Source: an uncultured Bacteroides sp. (GTDB lineage Bacteria; Bacteroidota; Bacteroidia; Bacteroidales; Bacteroidaceae). From it: a stretch of 35,475 nt of DNA. This document shows positions 1-8,947 of the stretch, piece by piece. Position 1 is the first letter of the stretch; every line of letters starts with the position of its first letter. Made by a program: the position numbers and the translations under genes. The stretch spans positions 1-35,475 of the forward strand of contig CABMPP010000036.1 in NCBI GenBank assembly GCA_902388495.1, in the 5' to 3' direction. Under the pieces are notes generated by a model that had not been told where the DNA came from, searched no databases, and was given only the letters and a program-made list of their open reading frames with translations.

Positions 1-38
1 CGGGCACCTCCCCTTTCAGGCGGAGGAGTTTGAGATAC
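1..38. repeat. GC-rich intergenic repeat, partial copy at the window edge
   Basis: These 38 bases are the exact reverse complement of 35321-35358, the left arm of the foldback repeat at the other end of the window. The unit contains a short internal inverted repeat (CCTCC / GGGGAGG around GCCTGAAA). Weaker similarity continues a few bases past position 38 (a shared CTTG at 40-43). The copy is cut by the window edge, so its full length is unknown. No transposase lies next to it. Confidence 0.85.
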
Positions 39-120
39 ACTTGTTATCACACGCCGCTAAATTATCATTTATCTGCTCATTCCCCGGATGAAACTCAAGG
101 CAGACAGTGGCTTTTTCAAA

Positions 121-173
121 ACAAAATCCCCCCTCACTGTATTGAGGGATAGTCTCAATGTCGTGAGGGGGGA
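121..173 (-). terminator. Rho-independent terminator after korB
   Basis: An 11-bp perfect stem (127-137 with 163-173) encloses a second 6-bp stem (141-146 with 154-159). Read on the minus strand, the closing arm is followed by ATTTTGTTTTG. It sits 23 bases past the korB stop codon in the right orientation. Confidence 0.8.
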
Positions 174-195
174 CAAAGTGATTATTGCAAGTTCG

Positions 196-1200
196 TTATT
201 TCACTTCCCACGTATCGTTCGTCATCAGCAATTCTTCGAAGTTATGATACTTCTTCTTGGCAGTTACTTCTTCGATTTGTTCGTGAACGGCATCGTCGTA
301 AGTCGGCGCTTCTACATCGCGGATTACACCGAGCGCAATCGGGAAGTCGGGACCTTCCATCAGGGCGAGCTTCAGTTGCAGGGTGTTGTCCATGCAGTGA
401 GCGTCGTGAACGAGGATGTCCTTCTCCGTGATACCGTTTTCGCCCAGCTTCACAACTTTCAGTCCGAAGCCTTCCTGCATCAGTCCGTACTCGTTGTTCT
501 CGCCGAAGATCATCGGTTTGCCATGTTCCAAGTAGATGGCGTTCTTGGCGCGGTCTTCTTTCTTGGCTACGGAGTCGTGCGTACCGTTGTTGAAGATAAC
601 ACAGTTCTGCAGAATCTCGCAGACGCTGGCACCCTTATGATTGTAGGCTGCTTTCAATACTTCTACCGTACCGGCAGCATCGGTAGCTACCGCACGGGCA
701 AAGAAGCGGCCGCGGGCACCGAAGCAGAGTTCTGCCGGGTGGAACGGATCTTCTACCGTACCGTAAGGAGACGATTTGCTGACGAAACCGCGCGGAGAAG
801 TCGGTGAGTATTGACCTTTCGTCAAACCGTAGATGCGGTTGTTCAGCAGAATCATGTTCATGTCGATGTTACGACGTACGGCGTGGATAAAGTGGTTACC
901 ACCAATGGCCAGGCCGTCGCCGTCGCCCGAAATCTGCCATACCTTCAGGTTGGGATTGGCAACCTTGGCACCCGTAGAGATAGCGGCAGCACGTCCGTGG
1001 ACAGTCTGCATCGCATACGTATTCATGTAATAGGGCAAGCGGCTGGAACAACCGATACCGGAGATAACGGCTGTTTCCCAAGGAGCTATACCAATTTCTG
1101 CCATTGCTTTGTGCAGTGAAGCCAGGAAGAAGTGGTCACCGCAACCCGGACACCAACGAGGTTGTCCTTTTTTGAAATCTTTTGCTGTATATTCGCACAT
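196..1200 (-). CDS. korB: 2-oxoacid:ferredoxin oxidoreductase, beta subunit (2-oxoglutarate type)
   Basis: This 334-residue protein is the thiamine pyrophosphate-binding beta subunit of a cytoplasmic 2-oxoacid:ferredoxin oxidoreductase, which interconverts a 2-oxoacid plus CoA with acyl-CoA, CO2 and reduced ferredoxin. The TPP site is visible as SGDGDGLAIGGNHF near residue 90, followed by the partner motif LLNNRIYGLTKGQ. An N-terminal CPGCGDHFF motif is typical of the family. No separate 4Fe-4S ferredoxin domain is present, as expected for KorB-type subunits. It lies 24 bases downstream of korA and shares its transcript; a strong terminator follows. Assignment to 2-oxoglutarate rather than pyruvate or branched-chain acids rests on overall similarity and the two-subunit layout, so the exact substrate is probable and not proven. 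Confidence 0.92.
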   Translation of the reverse strand: MCEYTAKDFKKGQPRWCPGCGDHFFLASLHKAMAEIGIAPWETAVISGIGCSSRLPYYMNTYAMQTVHGRAAAISTGAKVANPNLKVWQISGDGDGLAIGGNHFIHAVRRNIDMNMILLNNRIYGLTKGQYSPTSPRGFVSKSSPYGTVEDPFHPAELCFGARGRFFARAVATDAAGTVEVLKAAYNHKGASVCEILQNCVIFNNGTHDSVAKKEDRAKNAIYLEHGKPMIFGENNEYGLMQEGFGLKVVKLGENGITEKDILVHDAHCMDNTLQLKLALMEGPDFPIALGVIRDVEAPTYDDAVHEQIEEVTAKKKYHNFEELLMTNDTWEVK

Positions 1201-1224
1201 GATGTTTCGTTCTTTACGGGGTTA

Positions 1225-3072
1225 TTACTTGTTTAAAATCTCAGTGAAGGCAGCCACCAGTTCGGCTACGACGAACGGTTGTCCCTTGACTTCATTGAAT
1301 TGATACGGCGTGAAGTTATCTACCTTCATGCGCAGATAGCCTGCGAATTGTCCGAGGTTCTGCTCGGCCACCACTACCTTCTTGTATTTCTTCAATACGG
1401 CTTCCGTGTTTTTAGGCAGCGGATTGAGGTAGGTGAAGTGAGCCAGGGCAACTTTTTTGCCTGCCTTTATCATCTCGTCCATAGCCGAATACAAGTGGCC
1501 GTAAGTACCGCCGAAACCAACAATCAGCAGGTCGGCATCGTCTACGCAGCCTTGTACTTCTATATCGGGTACGGGAATCTTGGCAACCTTCTCGGCACGC
1601 AAGTGGCACATCAGGTTGTGGTTTTCCGGGTCGGTAGAGATGGCGCCGGTATTGCTGTCTTTCTCCAGACCGCCGAGGATGTGCATATAGCCTTCTTGTC
1701 CCGGGATGGCCCAGTAGCGTACACCGGTTTCCGGGTTACGTTTGTATGGAGTATAGTTGTCCTTCATTTCCGGAGTTACATACGGAGGGTTGATGGCGGG
1801 ATAGTCTGCCAACTTCGGCAACATCCATGCACCGGAACCGTTGGCAACGAAACCGTCGGTCAGCAACACAACCGGAGTCATGTGCTCCAAAGCAATCTTA
1901 CTTGCCATGAAGGCAGCATCGAAACAGTTGGTGGGTGAGGTGGCGGCAATGACAGGCATCGGGCTTTCACCGTTGCGGCCGAACAGGGCTTGCAGTAAGT
2001 CGGTTTGTTCGGACTTGGTAGGCAGGCCGGTAGAAGGGCCACCACGCTGTACGTTGAGGACAACGAGCGGAAGTTCGGTAATTACAGCCAGGTTCATGGC
2101 CTCTGACTTCAGGCAAACACCGGGACCGGAAGTGGAAGTCACAGCCAGCGCGCCTGCAAACGCAGCACCGATGGAAGTGGCACAACCTGAAATCTCGTCT
2201 TCGCACTGTACGGTCATTACGCCCAGTGATTTATGCTTGGAAAGTTCGTGCAATACGTCCGTTGCCGGAGTGATGGGGTAGGAACCGAGGAACAGTTTCA
2301 GACCGGCCTTTTCGGCGGCGGCAATGAAACCGTAAGCGGTAGCCTTGTTTCCCGTGATGTCCATGTAGCGGCCGGGAACGGTGGTTTTGCTTTCAATCTT
2401 ATAAGTATGGGCTACGGAAGCATGCGTATTGTGTCCGTAGTCGTATCCTGCATGGATAACCTTGATGTTTGCTTCGGCAATTTCGGGCTTCTTGGCAAAT
2501 TTCTCACGGATAAAGTCTTCAGCGATTTTCAGGTCGCGGTTGAACAACCAGCATACCAAGCCTACGGCGAACATATTGCGGCATTTCAGCATGGATTTGT
2601 TGTCCATTCCTGTATCGGCCAGGCAATCTTTCACCATTTTGGAGATAGGAGCGGCAATAACATCTTGCTTGATGCCCATTTCCTCAATAGGATTATCGGT
2701 CTTGAACGCTGCTTTTTCCAGGTCTGATTTCTGGAAAGCGTCTGTGTCGATAATGATGCAGGCGGTGGACTTAGCAAACTTGTATTGTGTTTTCAGTGCG
2801 GCGGCGTTCATTGCTACCAATACGTCGCATTTGTCTCCCGGCGTATATACTCTGTCTGCACCGATGTGCACCTGGAAACCGGAAACACCGGTGAGTGAAC
2901 CTTGCGGGGCGCGGATATCTGCCGGATAGTCGGGGAATGTACTAATGTCATTGCCCACAGTAGCCGAAACTGTTGAAAAGATGTTGCCGGCGAGTTGCAT
3001 ACCATCACCGGAGTCTCCGGAGAAGCGGACTACCACTTGCTCCAGTTCTTTGACCATCATGTCGTTTGCCAT
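1225..3072 (-). CDS. korA: 2-oxoacid:ferredoxin oxidoreductase, fused gamma-alpha subunit
   Basis: This 615-residue protein combines the gamma and alpha domains of 2-oxoacid:ferredoxin oxidoreductase in one chain. The N-terminal gamma domain begins with VVRFSGDSGDGMQLAGN (about residues 14-30). The alpha (pyrimidine-binding) domain starts near residue 245 and carries LGSYPITPATDVLHEL, a conserved CEDEISG segment and the STSGPGVCLKSEAMNLA stretch. With KorB it gives the usual two-subunit enzyme of anaerobic Bacteroidales, used for 2-oxoglutarate synthesis by the reductive branch or for oxidative decarboxylation. The start at 3072 gives a normal N-terminus. I could not find a convincing TAnnTTTG promoter between it and the tRNA gene; AAGTTTTG on the minus strand at 3158-3165 is a one-mismatch candidate only. 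Confidence 0.92.
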   Translation of the reverse strand: MANDMMVKELEQVVVRFSGDSGDGMQLAGNIFSTVSATVGNDISTFPDYPADIRAPQGSLTGVSGFQVHIGADRVYTPGDKCDVLVAMNAAALKTQYKFAKSTACIIIDTDAFQKSDLEKAAFKTDNPIEEMGIKQDVIAAPISKMVKDCLADTGMDNKSMLKCRNMFAVGLVCWLFNRDLKIAEDFIREKFAKKPEIAEANIKVIHAGYDYGHNTHASVAHTYKIESKTTVPGRYMDITGNKATAYGFIAAAEKAGLKLFLGSYPITPATDVLHELSKHKSLGVMTVQCEDEISGCATSIGAAFAGALAVTSTSGPGVCLKSEAMNLAVITELPLVVLNVQRGGPSTGLPTKSEQTDLLQALFGRNGESPMPVIAATSPTNCFDAAFMASKIALEHMTPVVLLTDGFVANGSGAWMLPKLADYPAINPPYVTPEMKDNYTPYKRNPETGVRYWAIPGQEGYMHILGGLEKDSNTGAISTDPENHNLMCHLRAEKVAKIPVPDIEVQGCVDDADLLIVGFGGTYGHLYSAMDEMIKAGKKVALAHFTYLNPLPKNTEAVLKKYKKVVVAEQNLGQFAGYLRMKVDNFTPYQFNEVKGQPFVVAELVAAFTEILNK

Positions 3073-3166
3073 AACTTACGATTTACTATAGATTAATTTT
3101 CAGGATTAATGCGTGTTTACATTAGCCGACAAATTTCGTAAAGTTAATCGGATTAACAAAACTTTT

Positions 3167-3197
3167 TTCGTAAAATCAACAGAATACATTATCTTTG
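3167..3197 (+). promoter_or_regulatory. Bacteroides-type promoter of the tRNA-Arg gene
   Basis: The -7 element TATCTTTG at 3190-3197 matches TAnnTTTG. TTCG at 3167-3170, one mismatch from the -33 TTTG, lies 19 bases upstream, the same spacing as the HU and argS promoters here. The predicted start falls about 33 bases before the mature tRNA. Confidence 0.65.
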
Positions 3198-3236
3198 TGC
3201 CCGCAATACACTGTGATATGCAGAATATATGCAAAA

Positions 3237-3308
3237 GGCCTTGTAGTTCAACGGATAGAATAGAAGTTTCCTAAACTTTAGATAGGGGTTCGATTCCCCT
3301 CGAGGCTA
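3237..3308 (+). tRNA. tRNA-Arg (anticodon CCU)
   Basis: A full cloverleaf can be folded. The acceptor stem is GGCCTTG with CGAGGCT (two G-U pairs). The D stem is GTTC/GAAT, the anticodon stem is GAAGT/ACTTT around loop TTCCTAA, and the T arm is AGGGG-TTCGATT-CCCCT. The anticodon CCT is at 3270-3272, reading AGG codons. The discriminator is A and no CCA is encoded, as is common in this phylum. It is a single tRNA gene with its own promoter and terminator, just upstream of the PUL. Confidence 0.95.
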
Positions 3309-3312
3309 CAGT

Positions 3313-3364
3313 AAAGAAAGGATTAATCATTTATTAAGAATGGTTAGTCCTTTTCTTTTTTTCT
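3313..3364 (+). terminator. Terminator after tRNA-Arg
   Basis: AAAGAAAGGATTAATCATT pairs with AATGGTTAGTCCTTTTCTTT (a few G-U pairs), followed by a T-rich run. It separates the tRNA transcript from the PUL. Confidence 0.7.
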
Positions 3365-3462
3365 ATTTTTTATTAGCCGAATACCAATAGTAGCCTTTTT
3401 ATAGCTAACTGAGGAGATAGTGTCTGTGAATAATATTGTTTATTAAATAAATTTAAATAGCA

Positions 3463-3491
3463 TTTGTGTCGTTGTTAAAATACTAACTTTG
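3463..3491 (+). promoter_or_regulatory. Probable promoter of the ECF sigma gene
   Basis: TAACTTTG at 3484-3491 fits the -7 consensus TAnnTTTG. TTTG at 3463-3466 is a possible -33 element with a 17-base spacer, slightly shorter than the 19 seen elsewhere in the window. The predicted RNA start lies near 3496. This rules out the TTG codon at 3489 as a translation start and favours ATG 3522. Confidence 0.55.
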
Positions 3492-3521
3492 TTATTGCTA
3501 AAATGTCACACTACCTTAAAT

Positions 3522-4121
3522 ATGACTACTATTAAGATAAGCGAGCAGTTAATTGAAGATATAAATAAAGGAAAGGAGAATGCTTTTTCTGTCCTGTACG
3601 ATTGTTATTTTAGCTATTTGTGTGCTTATGCTAGTACTTATGTGTTCGATCCGGATGAGGCGAAGGAAGTCGTAAATGATGTTTTTATAAGTATTTGGAA
3701 TAATAGGGGGCATTTAAGTTTTCCTATTCATAGTTATTTGCTGCGGGGAGTGCAAAATCGTTGTCTGAATTATATTCGTGCTTTACATACTCGCGAACGG
3801 GTTCTTGATGAATATCGGGAGGAATTGCTTGCTTTTCAGGAAGATTTCTGCGAGAACGATAATAATCCGTTGCAGTTACTGGAGGTAGAGGAATTGCGAA
3901 AACAAGTTGATACAGTCATAAATTCGTTACCTGCCAAATGCCGTCTTGTCTTTGAAAAGTATCTGTATGGAGGCATGTCGCCTCAAGAAATAGCCGACGA
4001 ACAGGCTATTTCGGTAAATACCGTGCGCGTTCATATAAAAAATGCGATGGATTGTATAAAACTTCAATTCGGCTCTTCAACCGGAATATTGCTTTTACTT
4101 CTCCTAAAAGAAAACTTATAA
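3522..4121 (+). CDS. ECF-type RNA polymerase sigma factor of the PUL (FecI-like)
   Basis: This is a small sigma-70 family protein of 199 residues, counting from ATG 3522. An upstream in-frame TTG at 3489 overlaps the predicted -7 promoter element, so ATG 3522 is preferred. Region 2 is visible as DCYFSYLCAYAS followed by DPDEAKEVVNDVFISIWNN. Region 4, the -35-binding helix-turn-helix, is SLPAKCRLVFEKY and SPQEIADEQAISVNTVRVHI. It directs RNA polymerase to specific promoters, most likely those of the downstream PUL genes. The next gene encodes its FecR-type anti-sigma partner, so it should be held inactive at the membrane until the SusC transporter signals substrate import. The C-terminus ends in an odd leucine-rich stretch. 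Confidence 0.92.
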   Translation: MTTIKISEQLIEDINKGKENAFSVLYDCYFSYLCAYASTYVFDPDEAKEVVNDVFISIWNNRGHLSFPIHSYLLRGVQNRCLNYIRALHTRERVLDEYREELLAFQEDFCENDNNPLQLLEVEELRKQVDTVINSLPAKCRLVFEKYLYGGMSPQEIADEQAISVNTVRVHIKNAMDCIKLQFGSSTGILLLLLLKENL

Positions 4122-4223
4122 CTTCATCTGTTGATTGGAGGTTTTGAATTATTTTTCAAAAAAATATCTATTAGACTAAATGTTTCTCTACTGAGACGTG
4201 TATTATATATAAATGAACCGAAT

Positions 4224-5240
4224 ATGTTGGAAAATGAACTTGAAATATTTGAAGAATTAATGCTTGATTATCTGGCAGGAACGCTGTCGAAAGATGATGA
4301 GCGTAAGTTGCTTCATTTCTTGAAATCAGATGTTCTTTATCGGCAGAGATATGAAGAGATGGCACGAACACGGGCAAAATCGTTTATTGGCCGGTTTGAA
4401 AAAGAAAAATGGGCTAATTATGATGTTTTGTCTGCAAAGTTGGGATTGAAGAAAGATGTGGGAAAGGCGAGAATCTCGTTATGGCGCACTTTCTCACGCG
4501 TGGCGGCAGCCGTTTTGTTGGTTCTTACCACCTCAGTTGCGGCATTCTATATCTATAGAGATGTAGCAGATGCCTCTCATGCCGGTGCACTGTGCCAAAT
4601 GGAAGTGCCTTTGGGGTCACAGACTAAGCTGATACTGCCTGATGGAACTACAGTAACCTTGAATTCCGGTTCGGTATTGAAGTATGATCCTGCTTTTATG
4701 CGTAAAAAGAATCGGGAAGTTTATTTAGTAGGTGAAGGGTACTTTGAAGTACAGAAGAATCCTGAGAAACCTTTTATAGTTCATGCCGATGAAATAAACG
4801 TCAAAGTGTTAGGCACCATTTTCAATATACGTTCTTACCCGGAGGATTCTTCGATAGAAGTCAGCCTGTTGGAAGGAAAAGTAAACGTGTTCTCTAAATC
4901 TGAGACCAATGGGAATGTAATTCTTGCACCTGATGAACAGTTGACGTATGATAAGAAAAGCGGTAAGATGTATCATCATTATGCCGATGTTTCACAAGCA
5001 TCGCAATGGACTACCGGGCGTTTGAGCTTTGTTAATGTATCGTTGCCTGAAATAATGAAAGATATTGAGCGTAAGTATGATGTACGGATTATTATCCATA
5101 GTAAATATATGGATAAGGAGGTCTTCTCAGGGAGTATCAGCCCTAAACTTACAGTTGAGGAAATACTGGACTATATAGATGTCGACAATAAATATAGCTG
5201 GACTCGTAATGGTAACATAATTACCATTACAGACAAATGA
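4224..5240 (+). CDS. FecR-family anti-sigma factor
   Basis: A 338-residue single-pass inner-membrane protein. I chose ATG 4224 because the protein then begins MLENELEIFEELMLDYLAG, the usual cytoplasmic anti-sigma N-terminus; the upstream extension to 4131 is not family-like. The cytoplasmic domain is residues 1-90 and the membrane span is near 93-110 (VAAAVLLVLTTSVAAFYI). The periplasmic FecR domain starts near 127 (EVPLGSQTKLILPDGTTVTL), and a C-terminal domain of the DUF4974 type covers about 265-338. It binds the preceding sigma factor and receives the signal from the STN domain of the adjacent SusC. It lies about 100 bases after the sigma gene and 133 bases before susC, as in mucin-glycan PULs of B. 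thetaiotaomicron. Confidence 0.92.
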   Translation: MLENELEIFEELMLDYLAGTLSKDDERKLLHFLKSDVLYRQRYEEMARTRAKSFIGRFEKEKWANYDVLSAKLGLKKDVGKARISLWRTFSRVAAAVLLVLTTSVAAFYIYRDVADASHAGALCQMEVPLGSQTKLILPDGTTVTLNSGSVLKYDPAFMRKKNREVYLVGEGYFEVQKNPEKPFIVHADEINVKVLGTIFNIRSYPEDSSIEVSLLEGKVNVFSKSETNGNVILAPDEQLTYDKKSGKMYHHYADVSQASQWTTGRLSFVNVSLPEIMKDIERKYDVRIIIHSKYMDKEVFSGSISPKLTVEEILDYIDVDNKYSWTRNGNIITITDK

Positions 5241-5290
5241 AGTAGTAACATTTAAAAAGAATATTATGAAGAACTGCACGTAGAAACAAA

Positions 5291-5325
5291 AATCGGAGAA
5301 ACATATTGGGGTATGTCCTCCGATT
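5291..5325 (+). promoter_or_regulatory. Strong hairpin in the leader before susC
   Basis: AATCGGAG (5291-5298) pairs with CTCCGATT (5318-5325), and the inner ACATA (5301-5305) pairs with TATGT (5312-5316), giving 13 bp with one small bulge and a 6-base loop. No T run follows, so it is not a classic terminator. It lies 49 bases before the susC start. It may be an attenuator, an mRNA-stabilising 5' end or an end of the sigma-FecR transcript. Confidence 0.6.
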
Positions 5326-5373
5326 CAGAATTTAAGTTATCTTTTAAGAAAATCTTTAAATCGGTACAAATGT

Positions 5374-8300
5374 ATGAAAAAAAATCATTTAAATGGCGGA
5401 GTGACATATCTAATTTGTCATTCCGGAGTTAATATTTTGTCTGTAAAGACGCAGATTTTGTTTATCCTTTTAGCTTTTTTACTACCGCTTTCCATAGTAG
5501 CATCACCTTTGCAAGAGATTCGGATTACCATTCAGCAAAAGAATGTGCCATTGGGTAAAGTCTTTAAAGATATAGAAGCGAAAACGGATTATTCTTTTTT
5601 GGTTCGCAACAATGATGTGGATATTAATCAGAAGGTGAGTGTTGACGCAAAGGATAAAACCGTTGCCGAAGTACTTGGAATGCTTTTCGATGGCAAGGGT
5701 ATCAATTATGAAGTGAGTGGAAAACGCATCTCAGTGTACAAGGCTGTCAGACAGCAAACCAATGGCAAACGGAAAATGACCGGACGGGTGACAGATGATA
5801 TGAGGGAATCTATTATTGGAGCTTCAGTCTCGGTTGTGGGAACTACTAATGGAACCATTACGGATATTGATGGTAATTTTTCGTTGGAGTTGTCAAATGG
5901 TGATACTCAACTGCAGATAAGCTATATAGGATATAAGACACAAATAATCAATATCGGAAATAAATCATCAGCGGATATTGTGCTGACAGAAGATCTGAAA
6001 ATGTTGGATGAAGTGGTAGTCGTAGGTTTTGGTACACAGAGGAAGGTAAATCTGACTGGTTCCGTAGCTGTGATTACAGCAGAGGAACTGCAAGAACGCC
6101 CTGTTTCCAACTTGTCACAAGCTTTGCAGGGAGTGGTACCGGGATTGCAGATTACGCAGACCAGTGGTAGCCTTGAAGAATCGCCTACTATCAATGTACG
6201 TGGTACAGCAACTATTGGTGAAGGTTCGAATGGTGCTCCGTTGGTACTTATCGATGGTGTAGAGGGTGATCTCAATATGGTGAATCCTCAGGATGTGGCC
6301 AATATTTCTGTTTTGAAAGATGCTGCAGCTTCATCCATCTACGGTTCACGTGCTCCGTTTGGTGTTATTCTGGTTACTACTAAAAATGGAGGAAGTGAGG
6401 GTAAAGTTTCTATTAATTACAATAATAGCTTTCGCTTTGGTACACCCATCAATATGAATAAGATGATGAATTCTGTGGATTTTGCCAGCTGGATGAACGA
6501 CCACTTTGCTAATGCAGGTTATTCAGTGTTTTTCAATCAAGAACGCATGGAAAATATTATGGCATATCATAATGCCAAGCCTTATGGACGAGGACAACGC
6601 ATTACGAAAGATGGCACCATCTTGAATAATATTACACCTCGTAGCAATGGAACTTGGGATGATGGTTATCGTAACGGTGTAGATGATGTGGACTGGATAG
6701 GTGCTATTTTCAACGATCATACATTTGCTCAAGAACATAGCTTCAGTGTAAACGGCGGAAGCAAAAAGTTCAATTATTATGCTTCGTTCAATTACCTCAA
6801 TCAGGGTGGTATGGTCAAGTTGGGTGATGATGGTATGAACCGCTATCTTGGTATGGTGAAAATTAACTCGGAAATTACCGATTGGCTGCGTTTCAACTAC
6901 TCTATGCGTTTCACTCGCAGAGATTATTATCGTCCGTCTACTCTTTCAGGAAATATCTATGAGGTGATGACTACGCAGGGGTGGCCTACATTACCGCTCT
7001 ATGATCCTAATGGTTATTATTATAGTTCACCGTCACCTGCATTGGGACTGGCTGAGGGCGGTTCGGACCGCATGCAGAATGACAATACGTTCCATCAAAT
7101 AGGTTTTAAGATTGAGCCTGTTAAAAACTGGGTTACACATATTGATTTCAACTATCGTATCAATAATTACAATCGTCATTGGGATACACAACGCCTTTAT
7201 AATCATGATAAAGACGGTAGCCCAGTAATTTATAACAAGAACTCGAGTGTGTATGAACAGAATTCTAAGGAAAATTATTGGAGTCTTAATGCTTATTCGG
7301 AATACACCTACTCTTTTAACGAAAGTCATAATCTGCATGTACTTGCTGGTTTTCAGGCCGAAGAATTGGATGTGAAGAATTTTAGTGTACAACGTGATGG
7401 GGTCATGTTCCCCACCAAACCATTCCTTGATCTTACTTCAGGACTTGATTATGATGGCAACAAAACTGATCCTGCGATATATGGAAATCAAAATGATTGG
7501 GCTACAGCAGGTTTTTTTGGTCGCGTTAACTATGATTTCAAAGGTCGTTACCTTTTCGAAGCTAATGTTCGCGCTGACGGAACTTCGCGTTTCCGTAGTG
7601 ACAATCGCTGGCGTGTATTTCCCTCGGTGTCTATTGGTTGGAACATTGCACAGGAAGAATTTTTTGAACCGCTGACTGAAGTAGTTGGTTCTTTGAAACT
7701 GCGTGGGTCATTCGGTACTTTGGGCAATCAGAATACGACTAATTGGTATCAGACTTACCAAATTCTTTCTTTAGGTGCATCTAACGGTTACTGGCCTATG
7801 GGAGGAAGTCGGCCCAATACGGCTGTTGCTCCTGATTTAGTATCCACTGATTTGGGATGGGAGACTATTCAGAACTATAATATAGGCTTGGATTGGGGAC
7901 TATTGTATAATCGTTTGACAGGTTCATTCGAATATTATATTCGTGACACTAAAGATATGGTAGGCTTAGCTCCTGAACTGCCTAATATTTTAGGCGCTAA
8001 AGTGCCTGTTATCAACAATACTGACCTTCGTACCCAAGGTTGGGAATTGAGTCTTGGCTGGAGAGACCGTTTGAAAAATGGACTGAACTACTCAGTAAAC
8101 TTCAACCTCTCGGATGCGCGTACCAAGATTACTCGTTATCCTAACAATCCCACTAATAGTGTGTGGAGCTATATGGCAGGCCACTATATGGGCGAAATCT
8201 GGGGTTACACGACTAAAGGGCTGGCGCGTACCGATCAGGAAATGCAAGACCATCTTGCTACTTTACCCAATGGTGGACAAAGCTCACTTGGTTCGGACTG

Positions 8301-8931
8301 GCGTGCAGGAGACATCATGTATGCTGATATAAATAAAGATGGTAAAATATCCACAGGAACCGAAACACTGGGTGACTCAGGCGATTTATCAGTCATAGGC
8401 AACAGCACACCGCGCTTCCTTTTTGGACTTGACTTGAATGCAAGTTGGAAAGGTTTTGATTTCCGTGCTTTTTTCCAAGGTGTTATGAAACGTGATATGT
8501 GGCAAGGGGGAGCTTATATGTTCGGTTCGAGTTATTCGGAGTGGAGTTCGGCAGGTATCACTGCTGTCAGTGATTACTTCCGTGACGAAAATACTTGGTC
8601 TGTACAGAATGGTTATCGTGAGGCTAATGTTAATGCATTTCTACCTCGTCCACTCTACAATGATAAGAATCGTCAGTGTCAGACGCGCTACCTACAGAAT
8701 GCTGCTTATATGCGCTTAAAGAATCTTACCATAGGTTACACGCTGCCTGCCTCATTCACGCAGAGACTGGGGGTACAGAATCTGCGCGTGTTTTTCTCGG
8801 GCGAGAATCTTTGGACTATATCAGGAGTGTCCGACCAGTTTGATCCTGAGACACTTACCGGTGGAGATTACGGTGGTATAGGATATCCTTTGTCTACTAC
8901 CCTTTCGTGCGGTATAAGCATTACACTTTAA
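5374..8931 (+). CDS. SusC/RagA-family TonB-dependent outer-membrane glycan transporter with STN domain
   Basis: This 1185-residue outer-membrane protein imports glycan fragments with energy from TonB. The order is a signal peptide (hydrophobic core about 27-43, probable cleavage after VAS at 44), an STN signalling domain at about 47-123, and a carboxypeptidase-regulatory-like domain at about 135-208 (GRVTDDMRESIIGASVSVVG). A TonB-box-like LDEVVVVGFGTQRK follows at 211-224, then the plug (VPGLQITQTSG, VNPQDVANISVLKDAAASS) and a large beta-barrel ending in a hydrophobic-aromatic tail. The STN domain is present only in SusC proteins that signal to FecR anti-sigma factors, matching the two upstream genes. 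The SusD partner starts 16 bases after the stop codon. The specific glycan cannot be read from this protein. Confidence 0.96.
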   Translation: MKKNHLNGGVTYLICHSGVNILSVKTQILFILLAFLLPLSIVASPLQEIRITIQQKNVPLGKVFKDIEAKTDYSFLVRNNDVDINQKVSVDAKDKTVAEVLGMLFDGKGINYEVSGKRISVYKAVRQQTNGKRKMTGRVTDDMRESIIGASVSVVGTTNGTITDIDGNFSLELSNGDTQLQISYIGYKTQIINIGNKSSADIVLTEDLKMLDEVVVVGFGTQRKVNLTGSVAVITAEELQERPVSNLSQALQGVVPGLQITQTSGSLEESPTINVRGTATIGEGSNGAPLVLIDGVEGDLNMVNPQDVANISVLKDAAASSIYGSRAPFGVILVTTKNGGSEGKVSINYNNSFRFGTPINMNKMMNSVDFASWMNDHFANAGYSVFFNQERMENIMAYHNAKPYGRGQRITKDGTILNNITPRSNGTWDDGYRNGVDDVDWIGAIFNDHTFAQEHSFSVNGGSKKFNYYASFNYLNQGGMVKLGDDGMNRYLGMVKINSEITDWLRFNYSMRFTRRDYYRPSTLSGNIYEVMTTQGWPTLPLYDPNGYYYSSPSPALGLAEGGSDRMQNDNTFHQIGFKIEPVKNWVTHIDFNYRINNYNRHWDTQRLYNHDKDGSPVIYNKNSSVYEQNSKENYWSLNAYSEYTYSFNESHNLHVLAGFQAEELDVKNFSVQRDGVMFPTKPFLDLTSGLDYDGNKTDPAIYGNQNDWATAGFFGRVNYDFKGRYLFEANVRADGTSRFRSDNRWRVFPSVSIGWNIAQEEFFEPLTEVVGSLKLRGSFGTLGNQNTTNWYQTYQILSLGASNGYWPMGGSRPNTAVAPDLVSTDLGWETIQNYNIGLDWGLLYNRLTGSFEYYIRDTKDMVGLAPELPNILGAKVPVINNTDLRTQGWELSLGWRDRLKNGLNYSVNFNLSDARTKITRYPNNPTNSVWSYMAGHYMGEIWGYTTKGLARTDQEMQDHLATLPNGGQSSLGSDWRAGDIMYADINKDGKISTGTETLGDSGDLSVIGNSTPRFLFGLDLNASWKGFDFRAFFQGVMKRDMWQGGAYMFGSSYSEWSSAGITAVSDYFRDENTWSVQNGYREANVNAFLPRPLYNDKNRQCQTRYLQNAAYMRLKNLTIGYTLPASFTQRLGVQNLRVFFSGENLWTISGVSDQFDPETLTGGDYGGIGYPLSTTLSCGISITL

Positions 8932-8947
8932 TAATAAATTAACCACT

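Noticed and set aside
88..807. A 239-codon plus-strand frame opposite korB
   Set aside because: It starts inside the korB terminator and runs antisense to a conserved enzyme; no recognisable family.
5291..5325. Invertible promoter (phase variation) upstream of susC
   Set aside because: The two repeat arms are 8-13 bp and only 6-19 bases apart, too short an interval to carry a promoter, and no recombinase gene is nearby.
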